64,000 nt of DNA from Amycolatopsis thermophila (GTDB lineage: Bacteria; Actinomycetota; Actinomycetes; Mycobacteriales; Pseudonocardiaceae): positions 1,178,001 to 1,242,000 of the forward strand of contig NZ_JAUSUT010000001.1 in the NCBI RefSeq assembly GCF_030814215.1. Reading direction: 5' to 3'. The translations under genes were made by a program, and so were the position numbers. Shown here in pieces: positions 16,866-25,210 of this stretch; positions within the stretch are counted from its first letter, which is position 1, and the number at the start of each line of letters is the position of its first letter. The notes below the pieces were generated by a model. It had not been told where the DNA came from and did no database searches. It saw only the letters and a program-made list of their open reading frames with translations.

Positions 16866-17748
16866 CCCCGGCCAGCCACCCCACCACCCGGGACAGCTCG
16901 ACCGCGCGCGTCACGTGCCCGGCGTCCGGGTTCCGCCCGTCGCCCAGCACCGGCAGCTCCTCCACCCCGTGCGGGTACACCGTGCGCCCGCCCAGCCGGA
17001 TCTCCAGCGCCCCCGCGAAAGCCGCCTCCATCCGCCCGGCGTTGGGACCCGGGTGCGCCGACGTGTCCCGCCGCCACGCGCGCCACGCCCCCGCCGCCGA
17101 ACCGCCCACCACCGGCGCGCTCGACACCGTCAGCGCCGCCGCGAACCGCGTCGGCAGCAGGTTCACCAGGTCGTCCAGCCGCCGCCCGAACCAGCCCGCC
17201 GGCCGCGTCGGGTCGCCGAGCGTGCGCAGCACCGAAACCGTCCGCGCGGCCAGCAACCCGGGCACCCCGGCCACCGCGCCCCAGAACAACGGCCCCACCA
17301 CGGCATCCGCGGTGTGCTGAGCGACCGACTCCACCGACGCCCGGGACAGCCCGATGACGTCCAGGCTCTCCGTCCGCCGGCTGTCCAATCCGGACAGTGT
17401 CTCGCGCGCCGCGTCGAGCTCGCCCTCCTCGAGGTCGCGCGCCAGCTCGGTGCCGTCGTCCGCGAGCCCGGCCCCGCCCAGCACGGCCCACGTCGCCACG
17501 GCCGTGCCCAGCGCCTGCAGCACCGGACTGCGGCGCACCGACCGCTCCGCGAGCAACCCGGCCAGCACCGCCGACCCGGCCAGCCCGCCGGCGAACGCGA
17601 CACCGGCCAGGCGGTGTTCCGGAAGCCTGGCGTCGAGGTCGCGGACGGTTCGCGTGAACACGGTGACCGGCCGTCCGCGCTTCGGCTCGCCGATCACCCC
17701 GTCCGCCGCCGCCCCCAGCAGCAGTCCGATCGCCCGTGCGGCACTCAC
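16813..17748 (-). CDS. cobD: cobalamin biosynthesis protein CobD/CbiB
   Basis: Adenosylcobinamide-phosphate synthase family, 311 residues, an integral membrane protein of about 4-5 helices that attaches the aminopropanol arm to cobyric acid in vitamin B12 synthesis. Visible family motifs are the N-terminal ADGVIGEPKRGRPV, the central LSRASVESVAQHTADAVVGPLFW, the DDLVNLLPTRFAA segment and the HPGPNAGRMEAAFAGAL motif. The start is GTG at 17748. The 3' end overlaps the SURF1 gene by 53 bases tail to tail. No other B12 gene is adjacent, though the RNase H/phosphatase protein nearby includes a CobC-like domain. Confidence 0.93.
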   Translation of the reverse strand: MSAARAIGLLLGAAADGVIGEPKRGRPVTVFTRTVRDLDARLPEHRLAGVAFAGGLAGSAVLAGLLAERSVRRSPVLQALGTAVATWAVLGGAGLADDGTELARDLEEGELDAARETLSGLDSRRTESLDVIGLSRASVESVAQHTADAVVGPLFWGAVAGVPGLLAARTVSVLRTLGDPTRPAGWFGRRLDDLVNLLPTRFAAALTVSSAPVVGGSAAGAWRAWRRDTSAHPGPNAGRMEAAFAGALEIRLGGRTVYPHGVEELPVLGDGRNPDAGHVTRAVELSRVVGWLAGVSSAVLAAVLGLRPRSR

Positions 17749-17782
17749 TCGTCGCTCCCCGAGGTCGAAATCCGCCCCGAGA

Positions 17783-18475
17783 CTACTGGAACTGCTCGGC
17801 TACCTCGTCGCGCGCCTGCACCATGATGTCCCGCATCGCCCGCTCGGCCCGGTCCGCGTCGGCCCCGTCGATAGCGTGCGCGACCTCCAGGTGCAGGGCC
17901 ACGGCCTCCGGCTGCGGCTCGGGCGGCATCAGGCCGTGCTCGGTGCGCCCGGTCAGCACCTGCGCGATCACCTCGGACAGCTGCCCGAACATCGGGTTGC
18001 GCGAGGCCGCGAGCACGACGTGGTGGAACGCGATGTCGTGCCCGAGGAACGCGGTGAGGTCCCGGGCGTGTGCGGTGGCCTCCAGCCGGGCACCCAGGGC
18101 GCGCAGGCGGCCGCGCTCCTCGGGGCTCGCGCGGAGCGCGGCGAACCGCGCCGCGCTCGGCTCGACGGCCCAGCGCAGCTCCATGAGGTTGCGCAGGGCG
18201 ACCGGCCGTTGCTCGCCGTCGAGCTGCCAGCGGATCAACCGGGGGTCGTAGTGGTTCCAGTCGGCGCAGTCCCGCACGGTGATGCCGACCCGGCGTTTGC
18301 TCGTGGTCAGGCGCATCGCCTCCAGCGCCCGCACCACCTCGCGGGCCACGGTGCGCGACGCCCCGAAGCTCTGCTGCAGCTCCTCCAGGCGCAGCACCGA
18401 TCCCGGCGACAGCTCACCGCAGGCGATCGCGGTGCCCACCGCGTCGAGCATGCGCTCGTGCATTCCCTCGGCCAC
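17783..18475 (-). CDS. FadR-subfamily GntR regulator of the gluconate operon
   Basis: Transcriptional regulator of 230 residues. A GntR winged helix (about 8-72) contains the recognition stretch LEELQQSFGASRTVAREVVRALE. A helical FCD effector domain (about 90-225) has the metal/ligand-binding pattern of D-x3-H (GHDIAFHH) and later His residues (LHLEVAHAI). It is divergent from gntK-gntP across 103 bases that hold two operator-like palindromes matching the FadR-family GTnnnAC core, so it very probably represses that operon until gluconate or a derivative binds. The start is GTG at 18475. Confidence 0.88.
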   Translation of the reverse strand: MAEGMHERMLDAVGTAIACGELSPGSVLRLEELQQSFGASRTVAREVVRALEAMRLTTSKRRVGITVRDCADWNHYDPRLIRWQLDGEQRPVALRNLMELRWAVEPSAARFAALRASPEERGRLRALGARLEATAHARDLTAFLGHDIAFHHVVLAASRNPMFGQLSEVIAQVLTGRTEHGLMPPEPQPEAVALHLEVAHAIDGADADRAERAMRDIMVQARDEVAEQFQ

Positions 18476-18504
18476 GAGCGTGACGCTAGACCTCTGATTC
18501 GATT

Positions 18505-18537
18505 AAGTAGTACTTGTGTCTTGAATAAGTACTACCT
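18505..18537. promoter_or_regulatory. paired operator for the GntR-type regulator
   Basis: Two palindromic sites in the regulator-gntK intergenic region. AAGTAGTACTT at 18505-18515 is a perfect 5-1-5 palindrome. AAGTACTACCTT at 18526-18537 is a near copy in inverted orientation. The 9-base arms GTAGTACTT (18507) and AAGTACTAC (18527) are exact reverse complements spaced 20 bases apart, two helical turns. Each contains the GTnnnAC core typical of FadR-subfamily GntR proteins. Confidence 0.75.
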
Positions 18538-18578
18538 TTGCGGTGCACTGATCAGGTGACAGCGAGGTCGGAGGAGCA

Positions 18579-19076
18579 ATGACGGTCATCGTCGTGATGG
18601 GTGTGGCCGGATCGGGCAAGACGACGATCGGGGCGGCACTGGCGGAGCGCCTGGGCGTCGAGTACGCCGAGGCGGACGCGTTCCACCCGCCGGCCAACAT
18701 CCAGAAGATGTCGTCCGGGCACCCGCTGACCGACGACGACCGGTGGCCGTGGTTGCACGCGATCGCGGCCTGGATCTCCGAGCACCAGCAGACGGGCGGC
18801 GTCGTGTCGTCGTCCGCGCTCAAACGGCGCTACCGCGACGTGCTGCGCACCGGCGGGGACGTGTGGTTCCTGCACCTGACCGGTCCGCGCGACGTCCTGG
18901 CGGCGCGAATGCGGGCGCGGTCCGGGCACTTCATGCCGGTGTCGCTGCTGGACTCCCAGCTCGCCGACCTCGAACCCCTCGAAACCGATGAGCGCGGCCT
19001 GATCGCCGACATCCTGGAATCCCCCGCGGCGATCGTGGACCGCGCGCTCACCGAGCTGGCAAAGGAGCAGCCGTGA
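18579..19076 (+). CDS. gntK: gluconokinase
   Basis: Carbohydrate kinase of 165 residues, normal length for the GntK family; it phosphorylates gluconate to 6-phosphogluconate for the pentose phosphate pathway. The P-loop GVAGSGKT occupies residues 8-15. The substrate-binding EADAFHPPANIQKMSSGHPLTDDDRWPWL segment (positions about 31-58) is characteristic, as are the SSALKRRYRD and RSGHFMPVSLLDSQ motifs. The start ATG follows a strong GGAGGA site. Its stop overlaps the gntP-type start by 4 bases, so kinase and permease are coupled. Confidence 0.95.
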   Translation: MTVIVVMGVAGSGKTTIGAALAERLGVEYAEADAFHPPANIQKMSSGHPLTDDDRWPWLHAIAAWISEHQQTGGVVSSSALKRRYRDVLRTGGDVWFLHLTGPRDVLAARMRARSGHFMPVSLLDSQLADLEPLETDERGLIADILESPAAIVDRALTELAKEQP

Positions 19077-20446
19077 GTAACCTCGCCGCCGCGTGGACCG
19101 GGACCGACACCCGGCTCGTCGTGGCCACCCTGATCGGCATCGCCGTGATCGTGGTGCTGATCAGCAAGGCGCGCATGCACGCCTTCCTGTCGCTGATCAT
19201 CGGATCGATCGTGGTCGGCCTGCTGGGCGGGCTACCGGTCGACAAAGTGATCAAGAGTTTTTCCAGCGGGGTCGGCTCGACCGTCGCCTCGGTCGGGCTG
19301 CTGATCGCGCTGGGCGCCATGCTCGGCAAGCTGCTCGCCGACTCCGGCGGCGCGGAGCAGATCGTCGACACGATCCTCTCGCGCACCTCGTCGAAGGCCC
19401 TGCCGTGGGCGATGGCGCTGGTCGCCGCGCTGATCGGGTTGCCGATGTTCTTCGAGATCGGCCTGGTCATGCTGATCCCGGTGGTGCTGCTGGTCGCCAA
19501 GCGCAGCGGCAGGCCGCTGATGCTGGTCGGCGTGCCCGCGCTGGCCGGCCTGTCGGTGCTGCACGGCCTGGTGCCGCCGCACCCGGGTCCGCTGGCGGCG
19601 GCGGGCGCGCTCAACGCGAGCGTGGGCATCGTGCTCGGCCTCGGGTTGCTGGTGGCGATCCCGACGCTGATCATCTCCGGCCCGCTGTTCGGCATGGTCG
19701 CCGCGCGGTGGGTGCCGGGCGCCAGGGCGCCGGAACACCTGGTCCCGGCGCGCGGCGGCAGCGAGGACGACGTGCGGCGCCCGAGCTTCGGCGCGACGCT
19801 GCTGACCGTGCTGCTGCCGGTGGTCCTGATGCTCGCCAAGGCGATCGCGGACATCTCGGCCGGCAGCGGCAACACCGCGCGGCGCGTGCTGGACTTCGTC
19901 GGTGACCCGCTGATCGCGCTGCTCGCGGCCGTGCTGGTCGGCATGGTCACGCTCGGCCGCGCCGCGGGGTTCACGCGGGACCGGCTGTCGTCGACGATCG
20001 GCGCCTCGCTCGGGCCGATCGCCGGGATCATCCTGATCGTCGCCGCGGGCGGCGGGTTCAAGCAGATCCTGGTCGACGCGGGTGTCGGCAACGTCGTGAC
20101 GCAGCTGGCCACCGGGGCGCACATCCCCGCCTTGCTGCTCGGCTGGCTGGTCGCGGTGCTGATCCGGCTCGCGACAGGCTCGGCGACCGTGGCGACGGTG
20201 TCCGCGGCAGGGCTGGTGTCGGGACTGGCGGCGACGATGTCGCCGACCGGGGCCGCGCTGCTGGTGCTCGCGATCGGCGCCGGGTCGCTGTTCTTCTCGC
20301 ACGTCAACGACGCCGGGTTCTGGCTGGTCAAGGAGTACTTCGGGCTCTCGGTCGGCCAGACGATCAAGAGCTGGTCGGTGATGGAGACGGTGATCTCGGT
20401 GGTCGCGATCGCGATCATCCTGCCACTGGGGGCACTGCTGACGTAG
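19073..20446 (+). CDS. gluconate:H+ symporter, GntP family
   Basis: Membrane transporter of 457 residues with about 12-14 hydrophobic helices. GntP-family marks include GLPVDKVIKSFSSGVGSTVASVGLLIALGAMLGKLL in the first third, the GLPMFFEIGLVMLIPVV segment, LHGLVPPHPGPLAA, and near the end GSLFFSHVNDAGFWLVKEYFGLSVGQTIKSW. It imports gluconate, which the adjacent kinase phosphorylates. The start is a GTG overlapping the kinase stop codon. A 36-base palindromic terminator follows 8 bases after the stop. Confidence 0.93.
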   Translation: MSNLAAAWTGTDTRLVVATLIGIAVIVVLISKARMHAFLSLIIGSIVVGLLGGLPVDKVIKSFSSGVGSTVASVGLLIALGAMLGKLLADSGGAEQIVDTILSRTSSKALPWAMALVAALIGLPMFFEIGLVMLIPVVLLVAKRSGRPLMLVGVPALAGLSVLHGLVPPHPGPLAAAGALNASVGIVLGLGLLVAIPTLIISGPLFGMVAARWVPGARAPEHLVPARGGSEDDVRRPSFGATLLTVLLPVVLMLAKAIADISAGSGNTARRVLDFVGDPLIALLAAVLVGMVTLGRAAGFTRDRLSSTIGASLGPIAGIILIVAAGGGFKQILVDAGVGNVVTQLATGAHIPALLLGWLVAVLIRLATGSATVATVSAAGLVSGLAATMSPTGAALLVLAIGAGSLFFSHVNDAGFWLVKEYFGLSVGQTIKSWSVMETVISVVAIAIILPLGALLT

Positions 20447-20454
20447 TGAACCGC

Positions 20455-20490
20455 GCTGGGGGCCTCCGGCACGTGCCGGAGGCCCCCAGC
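20455..20490. terminator. bidirectional terminator hairpin between gntP and nudC
   Basis: A perfect 36-base palindrome with arms of GCTGGGGGCCTCCGGCAC lies between two convergent genes, 8 bases from one stop and 4 from the other. Without a T-run it is of the stem-only kind common in actinobacteria and can serve both strands. Confidence 0.8.
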
Positions 20491-20494
20491 CGCG

Positions 20495-21502
20495 TCAACC
20501 CCGCTCGGCGTAGGCCCAGGCTTCGAGCATCACGCGGGCGATCGATGAATTCCCCGGCAGGATCAGCTCGCTCACCCCGTCCAGGATCGGCACCGGCCGC
20601 CCCTGCGCCTCGAACGCCGCCCGCACGTCGGCCCGCGGCACCCACAGCGCGGTCTCGATCTCGCCGTCGGCGGGGACCAGCGGCCGGGACGGGTCGGCCT
20701 TCGCGGTGAACCCCAGCATGATCGACCGCGGGAACGGCCACGGCTGGCTGCCCAGGTACCGCACGTCGTGGACGTCGGCACCGACCTCTTCCCGGATCTC
20801 CCGCACGCAACAGCCCTCGAGCGACTCGCCGGCCTCGACGAACCCGGCCAGCACCGAATACCGCCCGGGCGGCCACGCCGGCTGGCGCGCCAGCAGCACC
20901 TGCTCGCCGTTGACGCCCTCGTCGTCGTGCACCAGGCAGATGATCGCCGGGTCGGTGCGCGGGTACTCCTCGCGCCCGCACGCCTCGCACTTGGACGCCC
21001 ACCCGAACTGCACCAGGTGCGTCGGGCTGCCGTCGCGCACGCAGAACCGCGCCTGGCGGTGCCACACGCGCAGCGCCTGCGCCGTGGTGAACAGGCCGGC
21101 CGCCGTGTCGTCGAGCTGGTCGCCGTGCGCCCGCAGGGTCACCCACAGCTCGCCGTCGGCCAGCGGCGCCTCCTCGAGGACGCCCCAGCTGCCGGGGACC
21201 TCGACGACCTCCGCACCGGGGTCCGGCTCGCCCGGCAGCGACCAGTAGTCGACGCCCTGCCACTCGCCGAGGAAGACTGCGTCGGCCGGCGGCTCCTCGC
21301 CGAAGGCCAGGGCCTTGCGGGTGGCCAGCACCGCCTCACCGCGCCGCACGGGACTGCGCAGCTTCTTGTCCAGCAGCATCACCTGGGCGTCGGACCAGCG
21401 GGAGCGCAGGCGATCGGGGTTGGTGCGCAACATCTCCTGACGATCCACAGTAGACCGGGAGAGCGTCGGGAGGCGGCTGAGCGCGAAGGGTGCGACGGTC
21501 AC
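20495..21502 (-). CDS. nudC: NAD+ diphosphatase (Nudix hydrolase)
   Basis: Nudix enzyme of 335 residues that cleaves NAD(H) to NMN(H) and AMP and, in E. coli, removes NAD caps from RNA. The Nudix box GFVEAGESLEGCCVREIREEVG is intact, and the NADH-specific SQPWPFPRS motif follows it. The YPRTDPAIICL strand precedes the Nudix domain. The zinc ribbon is atypical: the first pair reads FCVRDG (Cys-x2-Asp) rather than two cysteines, the second KCEACG is normal. The GTG start at 21502 overlaps the stop of the upstream M16-like gene by 4 bases. Confidence 0.93.
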   Translation of the reverse strand: MTVAPFALSRLPTLSRSTVDRQEMLRTNPDRLRSRWSDAQVMLLDKKLRSPVRRGEAVLATRKALAFGEEPPADAVFLGEWQGVDYWSLPGEPDPGAEVVEVPGSWGVLEEAPLADGELWVTLRAHGDQLDDTAAGLFTTAQALRVWHRQARFCVRDGSPTHLVQFGWASKCEACGREEYPRTDPAIICLVHDDEGVNGEQVLLARQPAWPPGRYSVLAGFVEAGESLEGCCVREIREEVGADVHDVRYLGSQPWPFPRSIMLGFTAKADPSRPLVPADGEIETALWVPRADVRAAFEAQGRPVPILDGVSELILPGNSSIARVMLEAWAYAERG

Positions 21503-22881
21503 TTGCCGGGCTCCCCCACCGCGAACCCGCCCAGAGCGGTCAGCTGTGGCGCCAGGATCTCGGCGTCGCCGACCACCACGCCCGTGAACCGGGTGGGCGC
21601 GAAGAACTCGAGCGCCGCCTGCGCGACCTCCTCGACCGTGACCTCCGCGATCCGCGCCGGGTGCTCGGCCAGCCACTCCGCGCCGAGGCCCGCGGCAGTC
21701 AGCGCGGCGAGCTGGCTGGCCAGCCCTGCCTGCGAGGACGTGGCGGTGAGCAGCGAGCCGATGGCGTACTGGCGCACCGACTCGACCTCCTCGGCGGTCG
21801 GCGGCACGAGGGCGAGGCGGCCCAGCTCGTAGCGGGTCTCCAGCAGGGCGGCCGCGGTGACCTCGTTGGCGGTGTCCGCGTCGACACCGACCGTCGCCGT
21901 CGAACCGGTGAACTCGAAACCGGAGTGGGCGCTGTAGGTGTAGCCCTTGTCCTCGCGGATGTTCTCGACCAGCCGGGACGAGAAGTACCCGCCGTAGGTG
22001 AGGTTCGCCAGCTGCAGCGCGGCGTAGCGCGGGTCCGTGCGCGGCAGGGACTGCGCGATGAGCCGGATCTGCGACTGCACCGCACCGGAACGCGGCACCA
22101 GCAGCAGGTCGCCGCCGGTCACCTCGGGCAGCCCGGGCATGGCCACCGCCTCGCGGTCGGCCGACCAGCCGGCCAGCGCGCGCTCGACGTCACCCGCGAT
22201 CCGGTCCGGGTCGATGTCGCCGACGACCACGAGGACCGAACCCCGCGGCAGGACCGACGCCGCGTGCAGCGCGCGGACCATCCGGGCGTCGACCGCTGCG
22301 ACATCACCGGCCTGCGGGACCTCGCGCGTCGCCGGGTGGTCGCCGTAAACGTGCTTGAGCAGCGCCTCCCGCGCGATCACCCGTGGCTGGGTGCGGGACA
22401 CCGCCAGCCGCTCGACCAGCCGGGCCGACTCCCGCGCGACCTCGTCGTCCACATAGGACGCGGAGGTGAGCGCGTCGGCGAGCACGTCCAGCAGCGTCGG
22501 CAGCCCGGTGGCCAGCGCGTTGCCCGAGATCGTCAGGCGTTCCGGGTCGACCACGGTGCTCAGCTCGCCACCGATCAGCGCCAGCTCGGTGTCGATCTCG
22601 ACGCGGTCACGGCGCGCCGTGCCGGTCAGCATGGTCTCGGCGAGCACCTCGGCGGTGGCCGCGTGCAGCGGCTCGGTGCCGCCGAACGGGATGCGCAGGC
22701 GCACCTCGACCAGCGGCACGGTCGGCTTGCGGACCGCGAGCAGGCGCAGGCCGTTCGGCAGCACGGTGTCCACATGCGACAGATCCGCGGCCGCGGTCTG
22801 GTCGCCCAGCTCGGGGACCGGGCGCGGACCGGTGGCGGTGCGGCCGATCTCCTCGGCGCTGCGGTGCTGAACAGAAGTCAC
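21499..22881 (-). CDS. M16 family peptidase-like subunit lacking the zinc motif
   Basis: Protein of 460 residues with the two-domain M16 fold. The N-terminal domain starts with THVLPNGL-like LPNGLRLLAVRKPTVPLVEVRLRIPFGG, but at the expected HxxEH position it has AATAEVLAETML, so it cannot bind catalytic zinc. The C-terminal domain has the glycine-rich LANLTYGGYFSSRLVENIREDKGYTYSAHSGF substrate-binding loop (around 22.0 kb). This matches the non-catalytic partner of heterodimeric M16B peptidases. The start is a GTG overlapping the stop of the catalytic partner by 4 bases, consistent with co-translation and a 1:1 complex. Confidence 0.88.
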   Translation of the reverse strand: MTSVQHRSAEEIGRTATGPRPVPELGDQTAAADLSHVDTVLPNGLRLLAVRKPTVPLVEVRLRIPFGGTEPLHAATAEVLAETMLTGTARRDRVEIDTELALIGGELSTVVDPERLTISGNALATGLPTLLDVLADALTSASYVDDEVARESARLVERLAVSRTQPRVIAREALLKHVYGDHPATREVPQAGDVAAVDARMVRALHAASVLPRGSVLVVVGDIDPDRIAGDVERALAGWSADREAVAMPGLPEVTGGDLLLVPRSGAVQSQIRLIAQSLPRTDPRYAALQLANLTYGGYFSSRLVENIREDKGYTYSAHSGFEFTGSTATVGVDADTANEVTAAALLETRYELGRLALVPPTAEEVESVRQYAIGSLLTATSSQAGLASQLAALTAAGLGAEWLAEHPARIAEVTVEEVAQAALEFFAPTRFTGVVVGDAEILAPQLTALGGFAVGEPGK

Positions 22882-24164
22882 TTCGCTCCCCCTTCGGGCT
22901 CGACCAGCAGGACCGCGCGCGAGTCGGGCCGCAGCGCCTTCGCGGCGGCGGCCACGTCCTCGACGGTGACGGCGGCCATCCGGTCCGGCAGCCGGTACAC
23001 CAGGGACGGGTCCCCGTAGAGCAGCTCGAACGCGCCGAGCGACAGCGTCCGGGACATCAGCCGGTCGTGCTCGGCGTGCAGGCTCGCGCTCCAGCGCGCG
23101 GTCACCTTGGCCAGTTCCTGGGCGTCCGGCGGCGTGGCCGCCAGCTTTTCCAGCTCCTCGTCCACCGCGGCCAGCACCCGCTCGGCGGTGACGTCCGGCG
23201 AGTGGATCGCGGTGATGGAGAACGTGTCCGGGTCGCGGGCCTCGAACGGGCCGAACAGGCCGGCGCCCGCGCCGATGTCGGTCACCAGCGGCTCGCGGTG
23301 CACCAGCCGCTGCTGCAGGCGGGAACCGTCGCCGTCGGTCAGGACGCTCGCCAGGACCAGGTTGGCGAGGTACCCGTCCAGCTCGCCGACCGGGTCCGGC
23401 ATCCGGTAGCCGATGGCCAGCGCGGGCAGCGGCGCGTGCGGATCGGTGTGGTGGCCGCGGACCTCGCCGGCGGGCGGCGGCTCGGCGAACGAGCGGCGCG
23501 GCGGCGCCGGGCGGTGCGGCACGTCGCCGAAGTGCTTCTCGATCAGCTCGCGGGCCCGGTCGGGCTCGAAGTCCCCGGCGACGGTGAGGACGGCGTTGGC
23601 CGGCGAGTAGTAGGTGTCGAAGAAGGCGGCGCAGTCGTCCAGGCCGGCCTGTTCGAGGTCGGTGAAGTCGCCGTAACCGTTGTGGGCGTTGGGGAACGTC
23701 TGGTACAGCACCGGCGGCAGGAGGATCCACGGGAACCCGCCGTAGGGCCGGTTCAGCACGTTGAGGCGGATCTCCTCCTTGACGACGTCGATCTGGTTGG
23801 CGAGGTTCTCCCGCGTCAGCTTCGGCGCGCGCATGCGGTCGGCCTCGAGGAACAGCGCCCGCTCCAGCGCGGCGGAGGGCAGAACCTCGTAGTAATCGGT
23901 GTAGTCCGGGTGGGTCGACCCGTTGAAGGTGCCGCCGCTGGACTGCACGATCTTGAAGTGCGCGAGCTTCTCCAGGCTCTCGCTGCCCTGGAACATCAGG
24001 TGCTCGAACAGGTGCGCGAAGCCGGTGCGCCCTTCCGGCTCGGAGCGGAAGCCGACGTCGTAGTGCACGGCGACGCCGACCACCGGAGCGGTCGAGTCCG
24101 GCGCGAGCACCACGCGCAAGCCGTTGTCCAGGGTGAACCGGGAGGTCCGGGAAGTCTCCGCCAT
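22878..24164 (-). CDS. M16 family zinc peptidase, catalytic subunit
   Basis: Peptidase of 428 residues. The inverted zinc motif HxxEH is intact as HLFEH (His51, Glu54, His55), with a downstream Glu in the LANQIDVVKEEIRLN helix as third ligand. It is expected to degrade short peptides or process proteins together with the non-catalytic partner encoded directly downstream. The start ATG at 24164 follows GGTGGGG; an in-frame ATG 12 bases earlier has no ribosome-binding site. The 166-base gap upstream presumably holds the promoter of the three-gene unit ending in nudC. Confidence 0.9.
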   Translation of the reverse strand: MAETSRTSRFTLDNGLRVVLAPDSTAPVVGVAVHYDVGFRSEPEGRTGFAHLFEHLMFQGSESLEKLAHFKIVQSSGGTFNGSTHPDYTDYYEVLPSAALERALFLEADRMRAPKLTRENLANQIDVVKEEIRLNVLNRPYGGFPWILLPPVLYQTFPNAHNGYGDFTDLEQAGLDDCAAFFDTYYSPANAVLTVAGDFEPDRARELIEKHFGDVPHRPAPPRRSFAEPPPAGEVRGHHTDPHAPLPALAIGYRMPDPVGELDGYLANLVLASVLTDGDGSRLQQRLVHREPLVTDIGAGAGLFGPFEARDPDTFSITAIHSPDVTAERVLAAVDEELEKLAATPPDAQELAKVTARWSASLHAEHDRLMSRTLSLGAFELLYGDPSLVYRLPDRMAAVTVEDVAAAAKALRPDSRAVLLVEPEGGAK

Positions 24165-24330
24165 GCGCCCCACCATACGGCCATCGGACGGGCCGGGGTC
24201 GGCGACGGTCCTGCAGCGCGACGGCGACTTCACCGACAGCGAACGCCGCTCCCGGGAGGCGACGGTTGCGGTGCCGGCGAGCGGACCCGGCTCACTGTCG
24301 GTCAGGGCCGAATCACCGAGCGCGGCGACG

Positions 24331-25188
24331 TCAGCTCGGCGGGGCGAACCCGCGCGGCGGCGTGGCCGCCCCCGGTTCGGCCGGCGGTGCCGCGGGTGCC
24401 GGGGGCACCGGCGGTGGCGCGGGCCACCCGTTCACCGCGGCGTACCCGGCGACGCGGCGGCGGCGTTCGGCGAGCACGGCCTGCAGGTAGGCCCACGCCG
24501 GGACCCCCGGTGGCAGCGGGGCGCCGATCCGCGACGCCACGTCGTGCACGAGCTGGTGCCCCAACGGTTCCCGCACCCGCGGGCTCAGCTCGCCGTAACG
24601 GGCGAGGTACTGCCGCATCGACAACGCGAGGTCGTCCGTGACCGCGGTCAGGTCGAGCTGCGACGCCCAGCCCGCCAGCGCGGGTGGCATCGTGATCGAC
24701 GGTGCCGCGAGGTGCGGTGCGCGTTCCCGGATCACCACGGTGCCCGCCAAGTAGTCACCGACCCGCTTGGACCGCGGCGAGAACAGCGAAACGAACAACG
24801 CCACGGCGCTCCACGCGAGCACCGGTCCGAAGTCGACGATCGCGCCCGCGAGCGCCCGCGTCAGCGCCTGCCGGAACCGGATCGGGCCGCCGTCGTCGCG
24901 CACCACGCGCAACCCGAGCGACATCTTGCCGAGCGTGCGGCCCCGGCTGAGCGTCTCGAACAGCACCGAGTACCCGACCCGCACGAGCACGAAGAAGCTC
25001 AGCGCCAGCGCGGCGAACAACGCCGTGTCGGACACCCCGAACAGCCCGAGCGCGAGCAGGAACAGCAGGAGCGCGGCGGCCTGCACCGCCACGTCGAGGG
25101 CGAACGCCGCGGCCCGGCTGGCCAGCTGCGCGACCGGCAGCTCGAGGACGACGGCGTCGCCGGTCACCAACTCGGGTTCTCCGGACAC
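24331..25188 (-). CDS. RDD family membrane protein
   Basis: Protein of 285 residues. An RDD domain (about 20-155) has three helices, with the Arg in ASRAAAFALDVAVQ, the GRTLGKMSLGLRVVRDDGG loop containing the family Asp pair, and FSPRSKRVGDYLAGTVVIRE after the last helix. A cytoplasmic C-terminal extension of about 130 residues ends in a proline/alanine-rich tail. Function is unknown; RDD proteins have been linked to transport or stress. It is divergent from the SpoIIM-like gene with only 22 bases between, a pairing conserved next to the MoxR cluster in mycobacteria. Confidence 0.85.
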   Translation of the reverse strand: MSGEPELVTGDAVVLELPVAQLASRAAAFALDVAVQAAALLLFLLALGLFGVSDTALFAALALSFFVLVRVGYSVLFETLSRGRTLGKMSLGLRVVRDDGGPIRFRQALTRALAGAIVDFGPVLAWSAVALFVSLFSPRSKRVGDYLAGTVVIRERAPHLAAPSITMPPALAGWASQLDLTAVTDDLALSMRQYLARYGELSPRVREPLGHQLVHDVASRIGAPLPPGVPAWAYLQAVLAERRRRVAGYAAVNGWPAPPPVPPAPAAPPAEPGAATPPRGFAPPS

Positions 25189-25210
25189 CGGCCCACTGTA
25201 ATCTGCCCCC

